Shown: piece by piece, positions 34,939 through 44,754 of the stretch | How positions within the stretch are numbered: position 1 is the first letter of the stretch | Layout of the letters: every line of letters starts with the position of its first letter | Assembly: GCA_945898055.1 (NCBI GenBank) | Contig: CAMDGV010000020.1 | Coordinates: 1 to 61,647, forward strand | Source: Akkermansia muciniphila | GTDB taxonomy: Bacteria; Verrucomicrobiota; Verrucomicrobiia; Limisphaerales; UBA9464 | Direction of reading: 5' to 3' | Length of the DNA stretch: 61,647 nucleotides | The notes under the pieces: model-generated | Databases searched by the model: none | What the model was told of the DNA's origin: nothing | Seen by the model: the letters and a program-made list of their open reading frames with translations, nothing else | Program-made: the position numbers and the translations under genes

Positions 34939-37900
34939 TTAATCCGCAGTAATGACGCGATGGTCTTCGACAACAGCCCGCAAATTGCGGGTCACAGGAA
35001 CGTTCGGGGCCACATCGCCCTCAAAACGCAAAACGGACTTGGTAGTAAATTCTCCAGTAACCACATAGTTAGTCACTAAACCGAAAAATGGACCCGGTGC
35101 TGTCACCGTAGCGCCTGCCGCCGGTTTGAGAGTCTGAGCCCACGAATAAATCACATAACGCGGTTCATCCGACTTCAGCAAAGAAAGGATCTGCTGAGGA
35201 ATCCGCTCAATCACATCGTCAGGCAACTCGGGACGAAAATCATTAAATCCAGCAAGTTGAGTTGCCTCTTTGAGAAATGGGGACCCTACAGAAAGAGTCG
35301 GAACGGCGCAAATCTCACCGACAGATTCAAAACGGGGCAAAGTACGCCGTGGCACGGGAATATCGGTAATTCCTACTCCCGCAACAGGCGGATTTGCCGC
35401 TGGCGGATTTGTCAAAGTAAAACCTGAGCTGACCCCAGTGTGAAACATCCCCTCGTAACCATTGCTATTGGTATACTGGTAACCTGAAATTATCTGCATT
35501 AACTCACTCTGCAAATTTCCATTGGCCGGATTGATAATCGTCGGAACCAAGTTCGTTGCTGATTTGCTTGATAATTCTCTGGGTACCCGGAGCACCGGAG
35601 TCCCAGCGAGCAAAGCAGACCAAGCGGCTAAATTCGTCTGATTCACAGAAATCATACCACGTGCCGCATTCTCATTCATAGCGGTGGAAAATAAATCCAG
35701 CAACGCCCAGTCATTGGTCGGGTGGGTACCATAACTTCCAGACCACATCTTCCAATGATGCCGATCGCTAAAGTGTTCCAACTCCTCCGACGGCTCAGTA
35801 TTAGCCACAAGACTCTTCAAATAGACGGTCTGCCAAGGGGTGCCGCGATGAATTCGTCCTAGCTGCCCAATCGAAGCGAATGCATTGGTCGGTGTGGGAA
35901 AAGACCACGCCGATGAGTTAATGATCAGGGGATCTTTGAAGGCCAAATCAACGGAGAGAGTTTCGTCAGCAGCGCCCACTCCCAATCTGGCACTTCTTCT
36001 CCAAGGCGCATAAGCAGATAGTGTTCGATTGGTGGCTACGCCAGTGAGAGACACCAAGGAATTGCCTGACTCAAAAGCAATCTGATTCGCTCGCCAAGGC
36101 TCGAGTTCAAAAGCATTTCCAGAGAGAGCCTCTGGCCGCCCATCACCACCGGGGTACACGTCCGGGTACAATTTCCAATAACCTGAGTGAAGGGTGAAAA
36201 CAAGCCCTCCCGGTTGAAGATCGTCCTTGGTGTAGTGAACAAAAGGATCATTGGCCATACGACGCTCAGTCAAAAAAACATCGCCTACCGGATTAAACCC
36301 AACCTGAATTAGATTTCCATTTACTGAACCCATCGCCGCTGTCATTCGATCGAGTTCACGCTGGGCAATATCCATTTCGCTTCTTGGCACCGAATTGACT
36401 CCATAAAGAAAGGCCCTCAAGCCTAAAGCCGCATCTTGGCGAGAGTCCCCCGTGGTCCGAACCCCGCGAACTAAGGGTTGAGTCCACAAATTTGTAGGGA
36501 CGGTTGTTGGATTCAAAGATCCGGCAAATTGATTTTCAAATCCCGAGGGTATTAAGCGCCCAACCAGAACATTAGTCGACCAAAGTCTCGGCATGGTAAG
36601 GGACCCTGAAGTACCTCCACCGCCGAGTTTCCCACCCGTATTTGAGAAGCCGGCATCGATACCTGCACTGCCCGTGTCTCCGGTCTCATTGGGAATCTGG
36701 CCATTGGAATCAAACATAAGATTGGCCAGCAAGTTACTTTGCAGCGTCCCACTCTTGAGATTCACAAAGTCCAGCAATCGAGGCGGATTAAAACTGTCGT
36801 CCACGATCGCAAAGATCAATCGATTGGTCAGAGCAAGAGTCAACTGCGGAGTTAAGCGGTCAAGTCGGGCCGAGGGCAACCGAAAGAAGGACAGTGGATT
36901 ATTTGTCTGGCCCAAGGGGAAAATGAGATCATTGATCGGATTATAGAGAAAACTGAAGACCGTGTTGGTGTTCAGTGCTGGAATGTATTGAAGGCCACCC
37001 CAACGTGCTTTGTAGCCGCGATTCCCATCACCAATACGAGTAACTCGCCCAGACTGCACCACGAAAGAAGTTCGATTGGTGACCAACGGATTAAGGGCAG
37101 TAACGGCTAAATTCGGATTGAAAGCCTGCGGCAGCATCAGCGGTCGACCATAAGGAAGCAATGCCGTCGGGAGTTGGCTACTATCGTACAGCGTGATCTC
37201 CGTCCAATTTGTCGCAATCAAGCGCAAAGGTCGATCGGAGGGAAAGGCTTTTACGTACGAATTCCAAGCCTCAACTGCCGAGACATTATTTACCTCGATC
37301 GTATACTGACCGAACTTTTCAAAGCCCAAGCGGCTCAAAGTCGTCTCAGTAATCGGTCGAATAGCTCGGGCACTGGGACGCTGCAATACCAATCTCCGCC
37401 CCACCCGAACTCGAGTCTGCCAGAAAGCCTCGTTGAATGTAGGTAGACCGAGCGCCTCAGGACCGGTCTGATTTTGCTTGGTCCCGACCACCATAGGGAG
37501 GCCGAAGGCGTTACCAAAGGTAGGGCTTACGGGATTCGCGCTGACCTTGGACCGACCCGCAGCTGAAACTAAGTCCAGTTTATCAAAATCCAACCAAGTG
37601 TTCCAAGCCGAGTCGATTATGACCCTTGCATCAGTAATTTCCTCCAACCCAGCCAAGCGGATCACCGCACCGACATCGGTATCTTCGCGGTAAAAACTCG
37701 GCCGATAGATGTGAGGCGGAAAGGGTTCAGTTCCGCGGCCTCCGGCAATATTAGTGCGGACCTCATGAATATTTGCCGCCAACTGAAGTAAGCGGTGCGC
37801 TTGAGCTCCATAGCTGTAGTTGGTGATTCCAAACACAGCCTTGGGAGCCACGCCGTTAGTGTAAAGTCCGCGACCTGCGACGGCCAATCCATGAGCGGCT

Positions 37901-39582
37901 GGGACAGAAGGCAGCGGAACACCGCCCCGATAGATAAACTGATTAGTGTTTACTAATCCAGAAACGAACTCCTTTCGGAGCAAACGATCGCCCGCAAGAT
38001 TCATCCAAGCGGTTGCTTCCCAAGGTACCAGTGCGGAGGCCGTGGCCGCTCCACCTGCCGCACCATTGGTCACAATGAGATTTGCCGAGGTCGAGTTAGC
38101 GGAGTCTGGATCCAGAGACTGAAAATTAAGATTCAGCTTGGTCCGCCGATAATAACGGCCGGCGCGATCCACTCCCGATTCAATGCGCCCATCCGAGCTA
38201 TCGGTCCCTAAAGAGGCTAACAATCGATAGTAAGTGTAGGCGTTATAAGTCGAATTACCGGCCTGACCTGGGGTGACCACCTGCCCTGCCAAGTTGAATC
38301 CGCGCAGAGTATCCAAATTGGTCCAGATGACGCCCCCTCTAAAGCTTAAAAGACTCGGATCGGTCAGGAGTTGAAAGGGGGATGCATAGAAAATGCTCGC
38401 ATCTGCCCCTGACCAAGCTCTTCCAACTTGATCACCGTCGGCCAAGAGACGGGGATATCGAATCTCAGCGAGAGTTTGAAGCAGCGGACCGTTAGAAAAA
38501 TCATCGATTCCATTACTCGGAAAAACCCGACCTGCGGCACCGGTATCGCCGATGACACCCAACCGAGGTCGAGATTCATTCGCAAAATAAGATTGAGCAG
38601 TGCTACGAGAAAGTACAGTCCCCACTCGTCGATTGCGCCAGACATTCAACGCGTGATCAAAAGCCGTCCCTGTATTGATCGCATTCGGATTGTAAGAATA
38701 AGTCTTCCAAAGATTGGTATTTAGATCGCGGAAATAGGCTGCCAAATTTAACTCCCAAGATCCAACGCCTTGATTGCGCATAAATCGGCTATTGGCCGCG
38801 GTCATATCCCCAGCCTGATTATGCACATAGTTGAGGTCGAGGGTTCGGTCGGCCGGGATGACAAGATAGGCGATCCGATAGAGAAAACGATTATTACCCG
38901 AGTGCGGACGATCAGGATCAGCTAAAACACCAATCCATTCTGGGTCACCGACATGCCATAGGCGATTCGTCCCAACAGCCACCCCAGCAATATCACGATC
39001 CAAAATATACCCGTTGGTCTCGAAACGACCATTACGATTCAGATCTAGGTAGAAGCGGTTCTCCGAGGAATCGAGCGCATTCGGCATTCGGCTTGTCCGA
39101 ACCACGACTGGGACGCGTGGATCATAGAAGAGATTGGCTAACATCCGCCGATAATTCAGAATATCGGTTGAATTATTGAGATCAAACTCTCGCTTTTCCA
39201 AGCGATAGGAGACATTTCCTAAGGCTCGATACCAATTGTTCCACGCGGCGCTGTTACTCACCAAATTGACGGGACTCAATCCGGCAGTTGTAATGCCAAG
39301 CCTGTAAAACGGTGACACAAAGTTAGTGGAAACAAACATCACCGGTGCAATGCGGGAGGTAGCCGCAGCCATCTGCGAAAGGATCTGCATTCGCGCACGA
39401 TTTAGAGCAGAATCAACCGCAATTCGTACATCAACCTGCTCACCAGCGGCGGCCACCGCTGAGCGTTCTCGGCGGGCGACAGAAAGAAAGGCAACGGCCG
39501 TGATCGTGACCACCGCTAGCATGATCAAAGTAATGACCAACGCCACGCCGCGCCGTTGAGAAAAAGAGTGAGATAGCTTCAT
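34939..39582 (-). CDS. Giant GspK/PilX-like minor pseudopilin (Verru_Chthon cassette A-like)
   Basis: A 1547-residue protein whose first 45 residues are GspK/PilX-like (RRGVALVITLIMLAVVTITAV, then the membrane-proximal helix ERSAVAAAGEQVDVRIAVDSA). Ordinary GspK proteins have about 330 residues; the size and the position after GspH-, I- and J-like genes match the long protein A of the Verru_Chthon cassettes described in Verrucomicrobium and Chthoniobacter. The rest is Asn/Thr-rich with no domain I can name. Its ATG overlaps the stop of the GspJ-like gene by 4 nt. It probably caps the pseudopilus or is displayed by it. Confidence 0.85.
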   Translation of the reverse strand: MKLSHSFSQRRGVALVITLIMLAVVTITAVAFLSVARRERSAVAAAGEQVDVRIAVDSALNRARMQILSQMAAATSRIAPVMFVSTNFVSPFYRLGITTAGLSPVNLVSNSAAWNNWYRALGNVSYRLEKREFDLNNSTDILNYRRMLANLFYDPRVPVVVRTSRMPNALDSSENRFYLDLNRNGRFETNGYILDRDIAGVAVGTNRLWHVGDPEWIGVLADPDRPHSGNNRFLYRIAYLVIPADRTLDLNYVHNQAGDMTAANSRFMRNQGVGSWELNLAAYFRDLNTNLWKTYSYNPNAINTGTAFDHALNVWRNRRVGTVLSRSTAQSYFANESRPRLGVIGDTGAAGRVFPSNGIDDFSNGPLLQTLAEIRYPRLLADGDQVGRAWSGADASIFYASPFQLLTDPSLLSFRGGVIWTNLDTLRGFNLAGQVVTPGQAGNSTYNAYTYYRLLASLGTDSSDGRIESGVDRAGRYYRRTKLNLNFQSLDPDSANSTSANLIVTNGAAGGAATASALVPWEATAWMNLAGDRLLRKEFVSGLVNTNQFIYRGGVPLPSVPAAHGLAVAGRGLYTNGVAPKAVFGITNYSYGAQAHRLLQLAANIHEVRTNIAGGRGTEPFPPHIYRPSFYREDTDVGAVIRLAGLEEITDARVIIDSAWNTWLDFDKLDLVSAAGRSKVSANPVSPTFGNAFGLPMVVGTKQNQTGPEALGLPTFNEAFWQTRVRVGRRLVLQRPSARAIRPITETTLSRLGFEKFGQYTIEVNNVSAVEAWNSYVKAFPSDRPLRLIATNWTEITLYDSSQLPTALLPYGRPLMLPQAFNPNLAVTALNPLVTNRTSFVVQSGRVTRIGDGNRGYKARWGGLQYIPALNTNTVFSFLYNPINDLIFPLGQTNNPLSFFRLPSARLDRLTPQLTLALTNRLIFAIVDDSFNPPRLLDFVNLKSGTLQSNLLANLMFDSNGQIPNETGDTGSAGIDAGFSNTGGKLGGGGTSGSLTMPRLWSTNVLVGRLIPSGFENQFAGSLNPTTVPTNLWTQPLVRGVRTTGDSRQDAALGLRAFLYGVNSVPRSEMDIAQRELDRMTAAMGSVNGNLIQVGFNPVGDVFLTERRMANDPFVHYTKDDLQPGGLVFTLHSGYWKLYPDVYPGGDGRPEALSGNAFELEPWRANQIAFESGNSLVSLTGVATNRTLSAYAPWRRSARLGVGAADETLSVDLAFKDPLIINSSAWSFPTPTNAFASIGQLGRIHRGTPWQTVYLKSLVANTEPSEELEHFSDRHHWKMWSGSYGTHPTNDWALLDLFSTAMNENAARGMISVNQTNLAAWSALLAGTPVLRVPRELSSKSATNLVPTIINPANGNLQSELMQIISGYQYTNSNGYEGMFHTGVSSGFTLTNPPAANPPVAGVGITDIPVPRRTLPRFESVGEICAVPTLSVGSPFLKEATQLAGFNDFRPELPDDVIERIPQQILSLLKSDEPRYVIYSWAQTLKPAAGATVTAPGPFFGLVTNYVVTGEFTTKSVLRFEGDVAPNVPVTRNLRAVVEDHRVITAD

Positions 39583-40670
39583 TGTGGCGCGGTACGAAGG
39601 GCGATTCGTTGACGCAAGGTCTGTAGAGATCCGGAATTATTGGCTAACCAGCGATTACGGGACTGCACAGTTTTTGGGAGTGAACGAAATTGATCGAGTT
39701 GCTTTCCATCAAGGAGTGTCACTTCAATCTCCAAGGCGGCGGGCATCCTCGTCCCCCGGAACTGCACATTGACCTGTGAAGTGTCGGCGTTCACCAACGA
39801 AATCGAAACTGGAAGAGGCCGCCTAAGCGTCCCTATACGATTGGTTTCCTGCCATTGATCTGGGGAAATCGCCAAATGAACAGGGCTATTAGTATTTACC
39901 CCAACCCGCGGATATTCGACATCGAAGTTAACTGGATGATTCCGGTCATAAGGACGCCCATCGGCGTCAATGGCGGTCACCTTGAACTGAAGAACACCCT
40001 CTAACAATCGAACAGCATCCGCCCGGGCCAGAGAGGTATTACCGACAAAAGCAAGAGTACCGAGGCGGCGAGTAATTAAATTCGTCTGCACAGCGAGTGT
40101 CCCACTCAAGCGCATCGGTGGAACCAAGGCAGAATCTATGACCGGACTCGTCAGTAGTTCAGACGGAAGTGACTGCACTAAATTGGTGTTTGGAAGGGAT
40201 TCAGCGACTAAATATAGCGTCGCTAAACCCTCGACTGCACCGCCTCCGACCGGTCCCGTACCGTCGGGCCCAACAAAAAGTCCAGCAATATGCCATTGAT
40301 TGCCCACCGTCCGATACGTATAGAAAATCTCATCAAACCTCAGTGGCTGAGTTCGATTAAAATTTTGCCCCTGACCATCGAAGACCAGATCGTACCCTGT
40401 GGCATTGGCAGGCTTAACGACTAAGTGCAAGGCATCCTGCACCAGTGGCGATGACGCACGTGCCAACCCGCGCCCCATTAGTTCCAAAGCAGAGCGGCCA
40501 TTTTCGGAGACTTCAGCTTGATTAAGACTCTGGCGCAGCGCTTTCTGCGTTTGATCGAACATGGCGTACAGCGCCAAGACAATGATGGTCAGCATCCCAA
40601 CCGCGATCATCATCTCGAGGAGCGAGAAAGCCGCAATCCGCCGCTGAGCTATAGAGGGACGCAACTTCAT
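39579..40670 (-). CDS. GspJ/PilW-like minor pseudopilin (Verru_Chthon cassette C-like)
   Basis: A 363-residue protein. The prepilin N-terminus RIAAFSLLEMMIAVGMLTIIVLALYAMFDQTQKALRQS (residues about 12-50) has a hydrophobic helix and a Phe at +1. The family is the PilW/GspJ type. I chose ATG 40668-40670, 4 nt after the preceding stop; the longer frame to 40838 lies inside the gspI-like gene. It is the third minor pseudopilin of the run H-I-J-K. Confidence 0.85.
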   Translation of the reverse strand: MKLRPSIAQRRIAAFSLLEMMIAVGMLTIIVLALYAMFDQTQKALRQSLNQAEVSENGRSALELMGRGLARASSPLVQDALHLVVKPANATGYDLVFDGQGQNFNRTQPLRFDEIFYTYRTVGNQWHIAGLFVGPDGTGPVGGGAVEGLATLYLVAESLPNTNLVQSLPSELLTSPVIDSALVPPMRLSGTLAVQTNLITRRLGTLAFVGNTSLARADAVRLLEGVLQFKVTAIDADGRPYDRNHPVNFDVEYPRVGVNTNSPVHLAISPDQWQETNRIGTLRRPLPVSISLVNADTSQVNVQFRGTRMPAALEIEVTLLDGKQLDQFRSLPKTVQSRNRWLANNSGSLQTLRQRIALRTAPQ

Positions 40671-40674
40671 GAAA

Positions 40675-41574
40675 TCACAGGGCACCCGGTTGTAACCGGT
40701 AGAGGAGGATATCCGAGGGAGACAGTTTGTTCGATAACGGGTTGAAAGGGAAAAGCACGGAACCGAAATAGCTCGAGTCTTGAGGGACATTACCGAGAAG
40801 AGGTGCGGGAACACCCACGACGTCGGTCCGAAATTCACGACTGTTCAAGCCCATCCGATACTGATTGGGATTGACGCCATTGCGGATTAAGGGCCATTCC
40901 AAAGTAAGACGCATCTCGGAGACTCCATTAGCCGTGGAATCGGCAGCCCTAAAAGGATCATCGGGCGCAAGAACCGTTGGACGTGTTACAATCTCGACCG
41001 CGACTCGATAACGAAAAGCAAAATCAATCCGAGGATCTAATCGGGAAGTACGAACGTTACCCGAACGGATCACCGGTAAGTTCGCCATAGAACCACTCAT
41101 CGAGCGCATTTCGAGGGAAATGCTGTTGGTCGCCCGAATTAACCCGCTTGGATTCTTGGAAGACGCTTCCAGAGTATAACGCGGACGACTGATCAATCCG
41201 ACCAATTGAAAGGCGTCGATAAATGGCTGCGAACTCGCCGGAGTCCCGGCCACAAGTGGCCCATGAAAATGGTTGGTTAAGGCAGGTGAACCGTCGGCAT
41301 AAGTACGAACCAGCGTGACCCGATCCACGTAATTAACAAGATCTTGTGATCCCACCTGCCCTGCCCTCACCACATTCAGAAGAACCTCAGCGTCTTGATT
41401 GAGCACCGCTTCCTCGCGGTTCTGACGTTGGACATTAAGACCTGCTGGGAGGACACCGATAATCGCCACCATAGCAATCGAGACGACCGCCATACACAAG
41501 GCAATCTCCACCAGAGTGAAGGCCTCCCTGCCGTAGGACGGTCGAGTTACTGAGGTTGAAAGAGCTAGAGTCAT
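40675..41574 (-). CDS. GspI/PilV-like minor pseudopilin (Verru_Chthon cassette B-like)
   Basis: A 299-residue protein with prepilin sequence REAFTLVEIALCMAVVSIAMVAIIGVLPAGLNVQRQNREE at residues about 16-55, of the PilV/GspI type, as in Verru_Chthon cassette protein B. The ATG overlaps the preceding stop (TGATG), so it is translationally coupled to the gspH-like gene. Larger than typical GspI (about 130 residues). Confidence 0.85.
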   Translation of the reverse strand: MTLALSTSVTRPSYGREAFTLVEIALCMAVVSIAMVAIIGVLPAGLNVQRQNREEAVLNQDAEVLLNVVRAGQVGSQDLVNYVDRVTLVRTYADGSPALTNHFHGPLVAGTPASSQPFIDAFQLVGLISRPRYTLEASSKNPSGLIRATNSISLEMRSMSGSMANLPVIRSGNVRTSRLDPRIDFAFRYRVAVEIVTRPTVLAPDDPFRAADSTANGVSEMRLTLEWPLIRNGVNPNQYRMGLNSREFRTDVVGVPAPLLGNVPQDSSYFGSVLFPFNPLSNKLSPSDILLYRLQPGAL

Positions 41575-42488
41575 CAGGGAATGGCGATCTTGAGAATTCT
41601 GGATCGTCCAGTAGTCGACGAAATAATCACGCGGTTGTTGGTGGCATTATCCCTTGGTGTTTCCACCAAATCGGGAGGAATTGTGCCATCAATGGTGCCC
41701 TGAGCGGTTCGAGCTATAAAGACACTCCCCTGAGCTACAGCCAGAGCGATCTCGGCCAGCGGTTGCAGGGTGAGATCGGTCCGCTGATTATTCTGAGTCC
41801 AAGCCCGATTCATTTCATCCACAGCCAATCGGCCATCAGGTCCAAAAGCCACAAACCGCATGGCTATCGGAGGCAAGGTATCGCTGGCAAATTCGGCAAC
41901 TGGAAAGGAAAAATTCCGCTGGGGCAGTTCATGAATAACATGGGAGGTCCGATCCCCAGCCTGCACCTGCGGTGATCCGTTAAAAAGTCGCGGTGCAAGA
42001 ATCACTCCATCGGGTAATTGCTGCCAACCCGGCCCGAGATACCGAGTAAAGTAGCGTCCGGGTTGGGCTCCCGCTTCGCGCTCGACCAAGAGGGCATAAG
42101 TATGAAACGCACCTAAAGCGATGTTGGTAAAGGTCCGCATGGCTTGCTGACGAAACCGCCCCGGTGCGGTCGAATTCGCAACCATTGAGTTCAACTGTTG
42201 CTCCAAACTAGGCCCGGCCAACCAAATATTCGTCGGAGCAAACACCACATACACAGTTGTACGCATCCGCAACGCTTCCTGCCGAGCTCGATTTAAGTCG
42301 TCAGTCAACTGTTGATGTCCGCTCGATAGTGTCTTCCCTTGAGACATGCCCTTAATAGCCGGAACTGAAATTGCAGCCATCAGCCCGATAATGGACACCA
42401 CGACCATGAGTTCGAGCAATGAGAAAGCCCGAACCTTCCGTGGTTCAATCACGGTGATTTCAGGCAAAATGAAAGGCTCAATGCTCAT
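41574..42488 (-). CDS. GspH-like minor pseudopilin (Verru_Chthon cassette D-like)
   Basis: A 304-residue protein with prepilin motif VRAFSLLELMVVVSIIGLMAAISVPAI (residues about 19-45), then LTDDLNRARQEALRMRTTVYVVFAP, the GspH/FimT-type alpha helix and following strand. It is the first of four minor pseudopilins and lies 19 nt after the GspG-like gene. Bacterial GspH proteins are usually near 170 residues, so this copy is long, as are its partners. Confidence 0.86.
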   Translation of the reverse strand: MSIEPFILPEITVIEPRKVRAFSLLELMVVVSIIGLMAAISVPAIKGMSQGKTLSSGHQQLTDDLNRARQEALRMRTTVYVVFAPTNIWLAGPSLEQQLNSMVANSTAPGRFRQQAMRTFTNIALGAFHTYALLVEREAGAQPGRYFTRYLGPGWQQLPDGVILAPRLFNGSPQVQAGDRTSHVIHELPQRNFSFPVAEFASDTLPPIAMRFVAFGPDGRLAVDEMNRAWTQNNQRTDLTLQPLAEIALAVAQGSVFIARTAQGTIDGTIPPDLVETPRDNATNNRVIISSTTGRSRILKIAIP

Positions 42489-42507
42489 GAAAAATCAGTC
42501 AGAATAC

Positions 42508-43308
42508 TTACTTCCAACTGTAAATATTATCCCGGTTGTTCGGATGATCTTGGTCCAAAGTGAAGTCAGCCTTCCCGTCGGGCCCCAAGGACATCACCAA
42601 AACATTGCCTGGGATGAAACGTGCCTGAGCCGGTTGACCGACGCGAATCAAAGGAAACGGGCTTAAAACGCGACTATCGTAATCAAGATCCATGATGGCA
42701 ACATAAGGATGTCCCCACGGATCACGATAAACCCCCAAGTCATCCATCCCATTGGGCTGCCGAGTCGGAACAATTTTGACGTTCAGATACACATTTCGTT
42801 TTGGATTCTGACTATTGTTGGCGTTGACGAGTTCTGACATTCCCACAGCCGCATCAGGCGCAGTTTGGCCGGTTAAAATAGCCATTATCTCTGAATTATT
42901 TGGGTTACGGCCCCCAGATTGAGGATCGTTCACCAATTGATAACCGACGGCCGCAACAACGGACGGCGTGGGCATCTGGTTCTTGGGGTCTGGGGTCTCG
43001 ACATTACCAAAAACCCAGTCAGGCGTGGCGACCGTAGGAAATTGCCCTTGGGCATAGGGAGGTTTTGCTGAATGAGCCTGCCGGGTCCGAGGCGTCGCGG
43101 GCAGGCGAGAATAGTCGGCATAATAGGCATTGATCGCCCCGACCATGGCGGTCACTTCTGTCCTTGATTTGGCGGTCTTGGCTTTCACCACCGCTCGGAC
43201 CACAGCAGGAACCAGCATGGAGGCCAGAATGCCGATGATGGCAATGACCACGAGGAGTTCGATGAGCGTGAAAGCACTCCGTCGACGGGTGACTAATCGG
43301 GTATTCAT
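42508..43308 (-). CDS. GspG-like major-type pseudopilin
   Basis: A 266-residue pseudopilin. Prepilin motif [29 protein letters not shown] near residues 11-40; the globular part has DDLGVYRDPWGHPYVAIMDLDYDSR and ends SLGPDGKADFTLDQDHPNNRDNIYSWK, the GspG arrangement in which a C-terminal loop binds calcium. The start ATG is at 43306-43308 and lies 20 nt after the upstream pseudopilin gene; the longer frame to 43347 overlaps that gene. Confidence 0.9.
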   Translation of the reverse strand: MNTRLVTRRRSAFTLIELLVVIAIIGILASMLVPAVVRAVVKAKTAKSRTEVTAMVGAINAYYADYSRLPATPRTRQAHSAKPPYAQGQFPTVATPDWVFGNVETPDPKNQMPTPSVVAAVGYQLVNDPQSGGRNPNNSEIMAILTGQTAPDAAVGMSELVNANNSQNPKRNVYLNVKIVPTRQPNGMDDLGVYRDPWGHPYVAIMDLDYDSRVLSPFPLIRVGQPAQARFIPGNVLVMSLGPDGKADFTLDQDHPNNRDNIYSWK

Positions 43309-43328
43309 GGGACTTCGAAAAATGGAAT

Positions 43329-44114
43329 TCAGTTGTTCTCTTTCCAATTGCCGATAATTTTAATTTGGTCGCGGCCGACAGGAAGTTCGGCCCATAGATC
43401 AAACGATCCGGCATTATTGGTTGGATTAGTAGAAACATAACGCCACGGATTGAGTCCCCGATTCGAAGGAATCGGGTGATCGTTGCGATTATTAGGCCAA
43501 GCGAAGCCACCACCTCGCTTACCGGAGGCATCGGTCGCAAAACCAACCACCAGCAGCTCCAGATCAACATAGCCTGGGTCCGACCGGTTGCGGAAGATCT
43601 CTGCGTACTGCGACTCCTTAAAATCTGAGATAAACAAACGATTGCGCTGTTGGTAAGTGCGGGCGTTCAAGATCCCGTCTCGCCCGAACCAAGTCTGCAA
43701 TCCAGAACTACCCACCCCGTCTGGTCCATCCCCATCGGCACGAGAGACAAAGTAGCCATCTGGACTCGTTGCATTGGTGATATAGACACCGGACAATTCG
43801 TAAAAAAGTGGATTCCGAGCCGGGATCGGAACTAAGCCATCGACAGTCGAGGAGATTCCATCCGGCGGATACACCCCAAACTTGACCTTATAAGCTTCGA
43901 TCAAAGTGACCAATTGCTGCAATTCAACACGAACCGTCGACTCTTTGAGTTTATTAGAGGCAATCGGAGCAAGGCCCACCACCAGACCAGCCAAAATACC
44001 AATGATTGAAATCACCACGAGAAGCTCTATGAGCGTAAAGCCCCCTAACCGTCGGCAAGAGGCGAACGAGGCAACTCGAGATTGACTTTGACAGAGCATT
44101 TTAGTTTGGCGCAA
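43329..44114 (-). CDS. GspG-like pseudopilin
   Basis: A 261-residue pseudopilin with [33 protein letters not shown] (residues about 24-56), then a GspG-like head with RVELQQLVTLIEAYKVKFGVYPPDG. Its C-terminal half is longer than in classical GspG and carries RGLNPWRYVSTNPTNNAGSFDLWAELP. ATG 44114 or 44099 are both possible (5 codons apart). It is the first structural gene after the BrnT/BrnA pair. Confidence 0.9.
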   Translation of the reverse strand: MRQTKMLCQSQSRVASFASCRRLGGFTLIELLVVISIIGILAGLVVGLAPIASNKLKESTVRVELQQLVTLIEAYKVKFGVYPPDGISSTVDGLVPIPARNPLFYELSGVYITNATSPDGYFVSRADGDGPDGVGSSGLQTWFGRDGILNARTYQQRNRLFISDFKESQYAEIFRNRSDPGYVDLELLVVGFATDASGKRGGGFAWPNNRNDHPIPSNRGLNPWRYVSTNPTNNAGSFDLWAELPVGRDQIKIIGNWKENN

Positions 44115-44135
44115 AGAAGTAAGACTCCCGCAGGT

Positions 44136-44417
44136 TCATCGATCCTTCAATTCCTTTTCCATCCGTTCGCTCATCCATTGTTTGATCATGCTTTGGTAAT
44201 TGAGAAAGCGACAACGGGCGAGGCGCTTGATTCGACTCAACATTCGGGGATCCATCCGCAAGGTAATCGTGGTCGATTCTGACTGTTCGGAACTGAGCGC
44301 CGACGATGATTCCATTAACCTTAAGTCGACTTGATTCTCGGACCAAAAAATGGCCTCGGACTGCTCGCTGTCGAAGAGCGGGACATCCTCCCAAACAGAA
44401 ATAGACTCGAAGGCCAT
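44136..44417 (-). CDS. brnA: BrnA-like antitoxin
   Basis: A 93-residue protein whose C-terminal half TTITLRMDPRMLSRIKRLAR, then FLNYQSMIKQWMSERMEKE, is the ribbon-helix-helix region of BrnA/COG5304-type antitoxins, which bind the toxin and repress the operon. The N-terminal half is acidic. It follows the BrnT-like toxin gene by 18 nt, the normal toxin-first order of brnTA. The stop is 21 nt before the first pseudopilin start. Confidence 0.78.
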   Translation of the reverse strand: MAFESISVWEDVPLFDSEQSEAIFWSENQVDLRLMESSSALSSEQSESTTITLRMDPRMLSRIKRLARCRFLNYQSMIKQWMSERMEKELKDR

Positions 44418-44435
44418 TGTAATAAAATTTAGATC

Positions 44436-44723
44436 TCAAGACGCCAGTGCCAGAGTCAATTTTCGCTGATAAAAATAGGTTTCCTGATCGGTGAAGGGGC
44501 GGGAAACAATCACTCGAATCACCTTGCCATTGGCTCGGTACACGCTGAACAAACCTTGACCCGTCGCCGATTTCCCTAGATTGAAAAATCGACCCTGAAC
44601 ACCAAACCGAGGTGAATCGGGAAGCAAACGAATCGAAAAGGGATCCTCGAAGGATTCCTCCACTTCCTGATAGGTCATTGGAGGATCCAGTTCGAACGCG
44701 GGATTGATCCAATCGAACTCCAT
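44436..44723 (-). CDS. brnT: BrnT-like toxin (RelE-superfamily ribonuclease)
   Basis: A 95-residue protein beginning MEFDWINPAFELDPPMTYQEVEESFEDPF and continuing RFFNLGKSATGQGLFSVYRANGKVIRVIVSRPFTDQETYFYQ. This follows the BrnT pattern: the MxFEWD-like start, EEVxxxFxDP, RFxxIGxSxxGRxLxVxxT and RIIxxRxxTxxExxxY. BrnT toxins are ribosome-independent RNases. The central KHG region of classical BrnT is replaced here, so it is a divergent member. It pairs with the BrnA-like gene and lies between pilC and the pseudopilin genes. Confidence 0.78.
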   Translation of the reverse strand: MEFDWINPAFELDPPMTYQEVEESFEDPFSIRLLPDSPRFGVQGRFFNLGKSATGQGLFSVYRANGKVIRVIVSRPFTDQETYFYQRKLTLALAS

Positions 44724-44754
44724 CTAGACTTTCAAAGTATGGCCTTCGTACATT

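Noticed and set aside
34917-34973. Upstream start for the giant S8 protease
   Set aside because: It would overlap the end of the pseudopilin gene and put 19 odd residues before the natural basic-plus-hydrophobic signal sequence; ATG 34916 is simpler.
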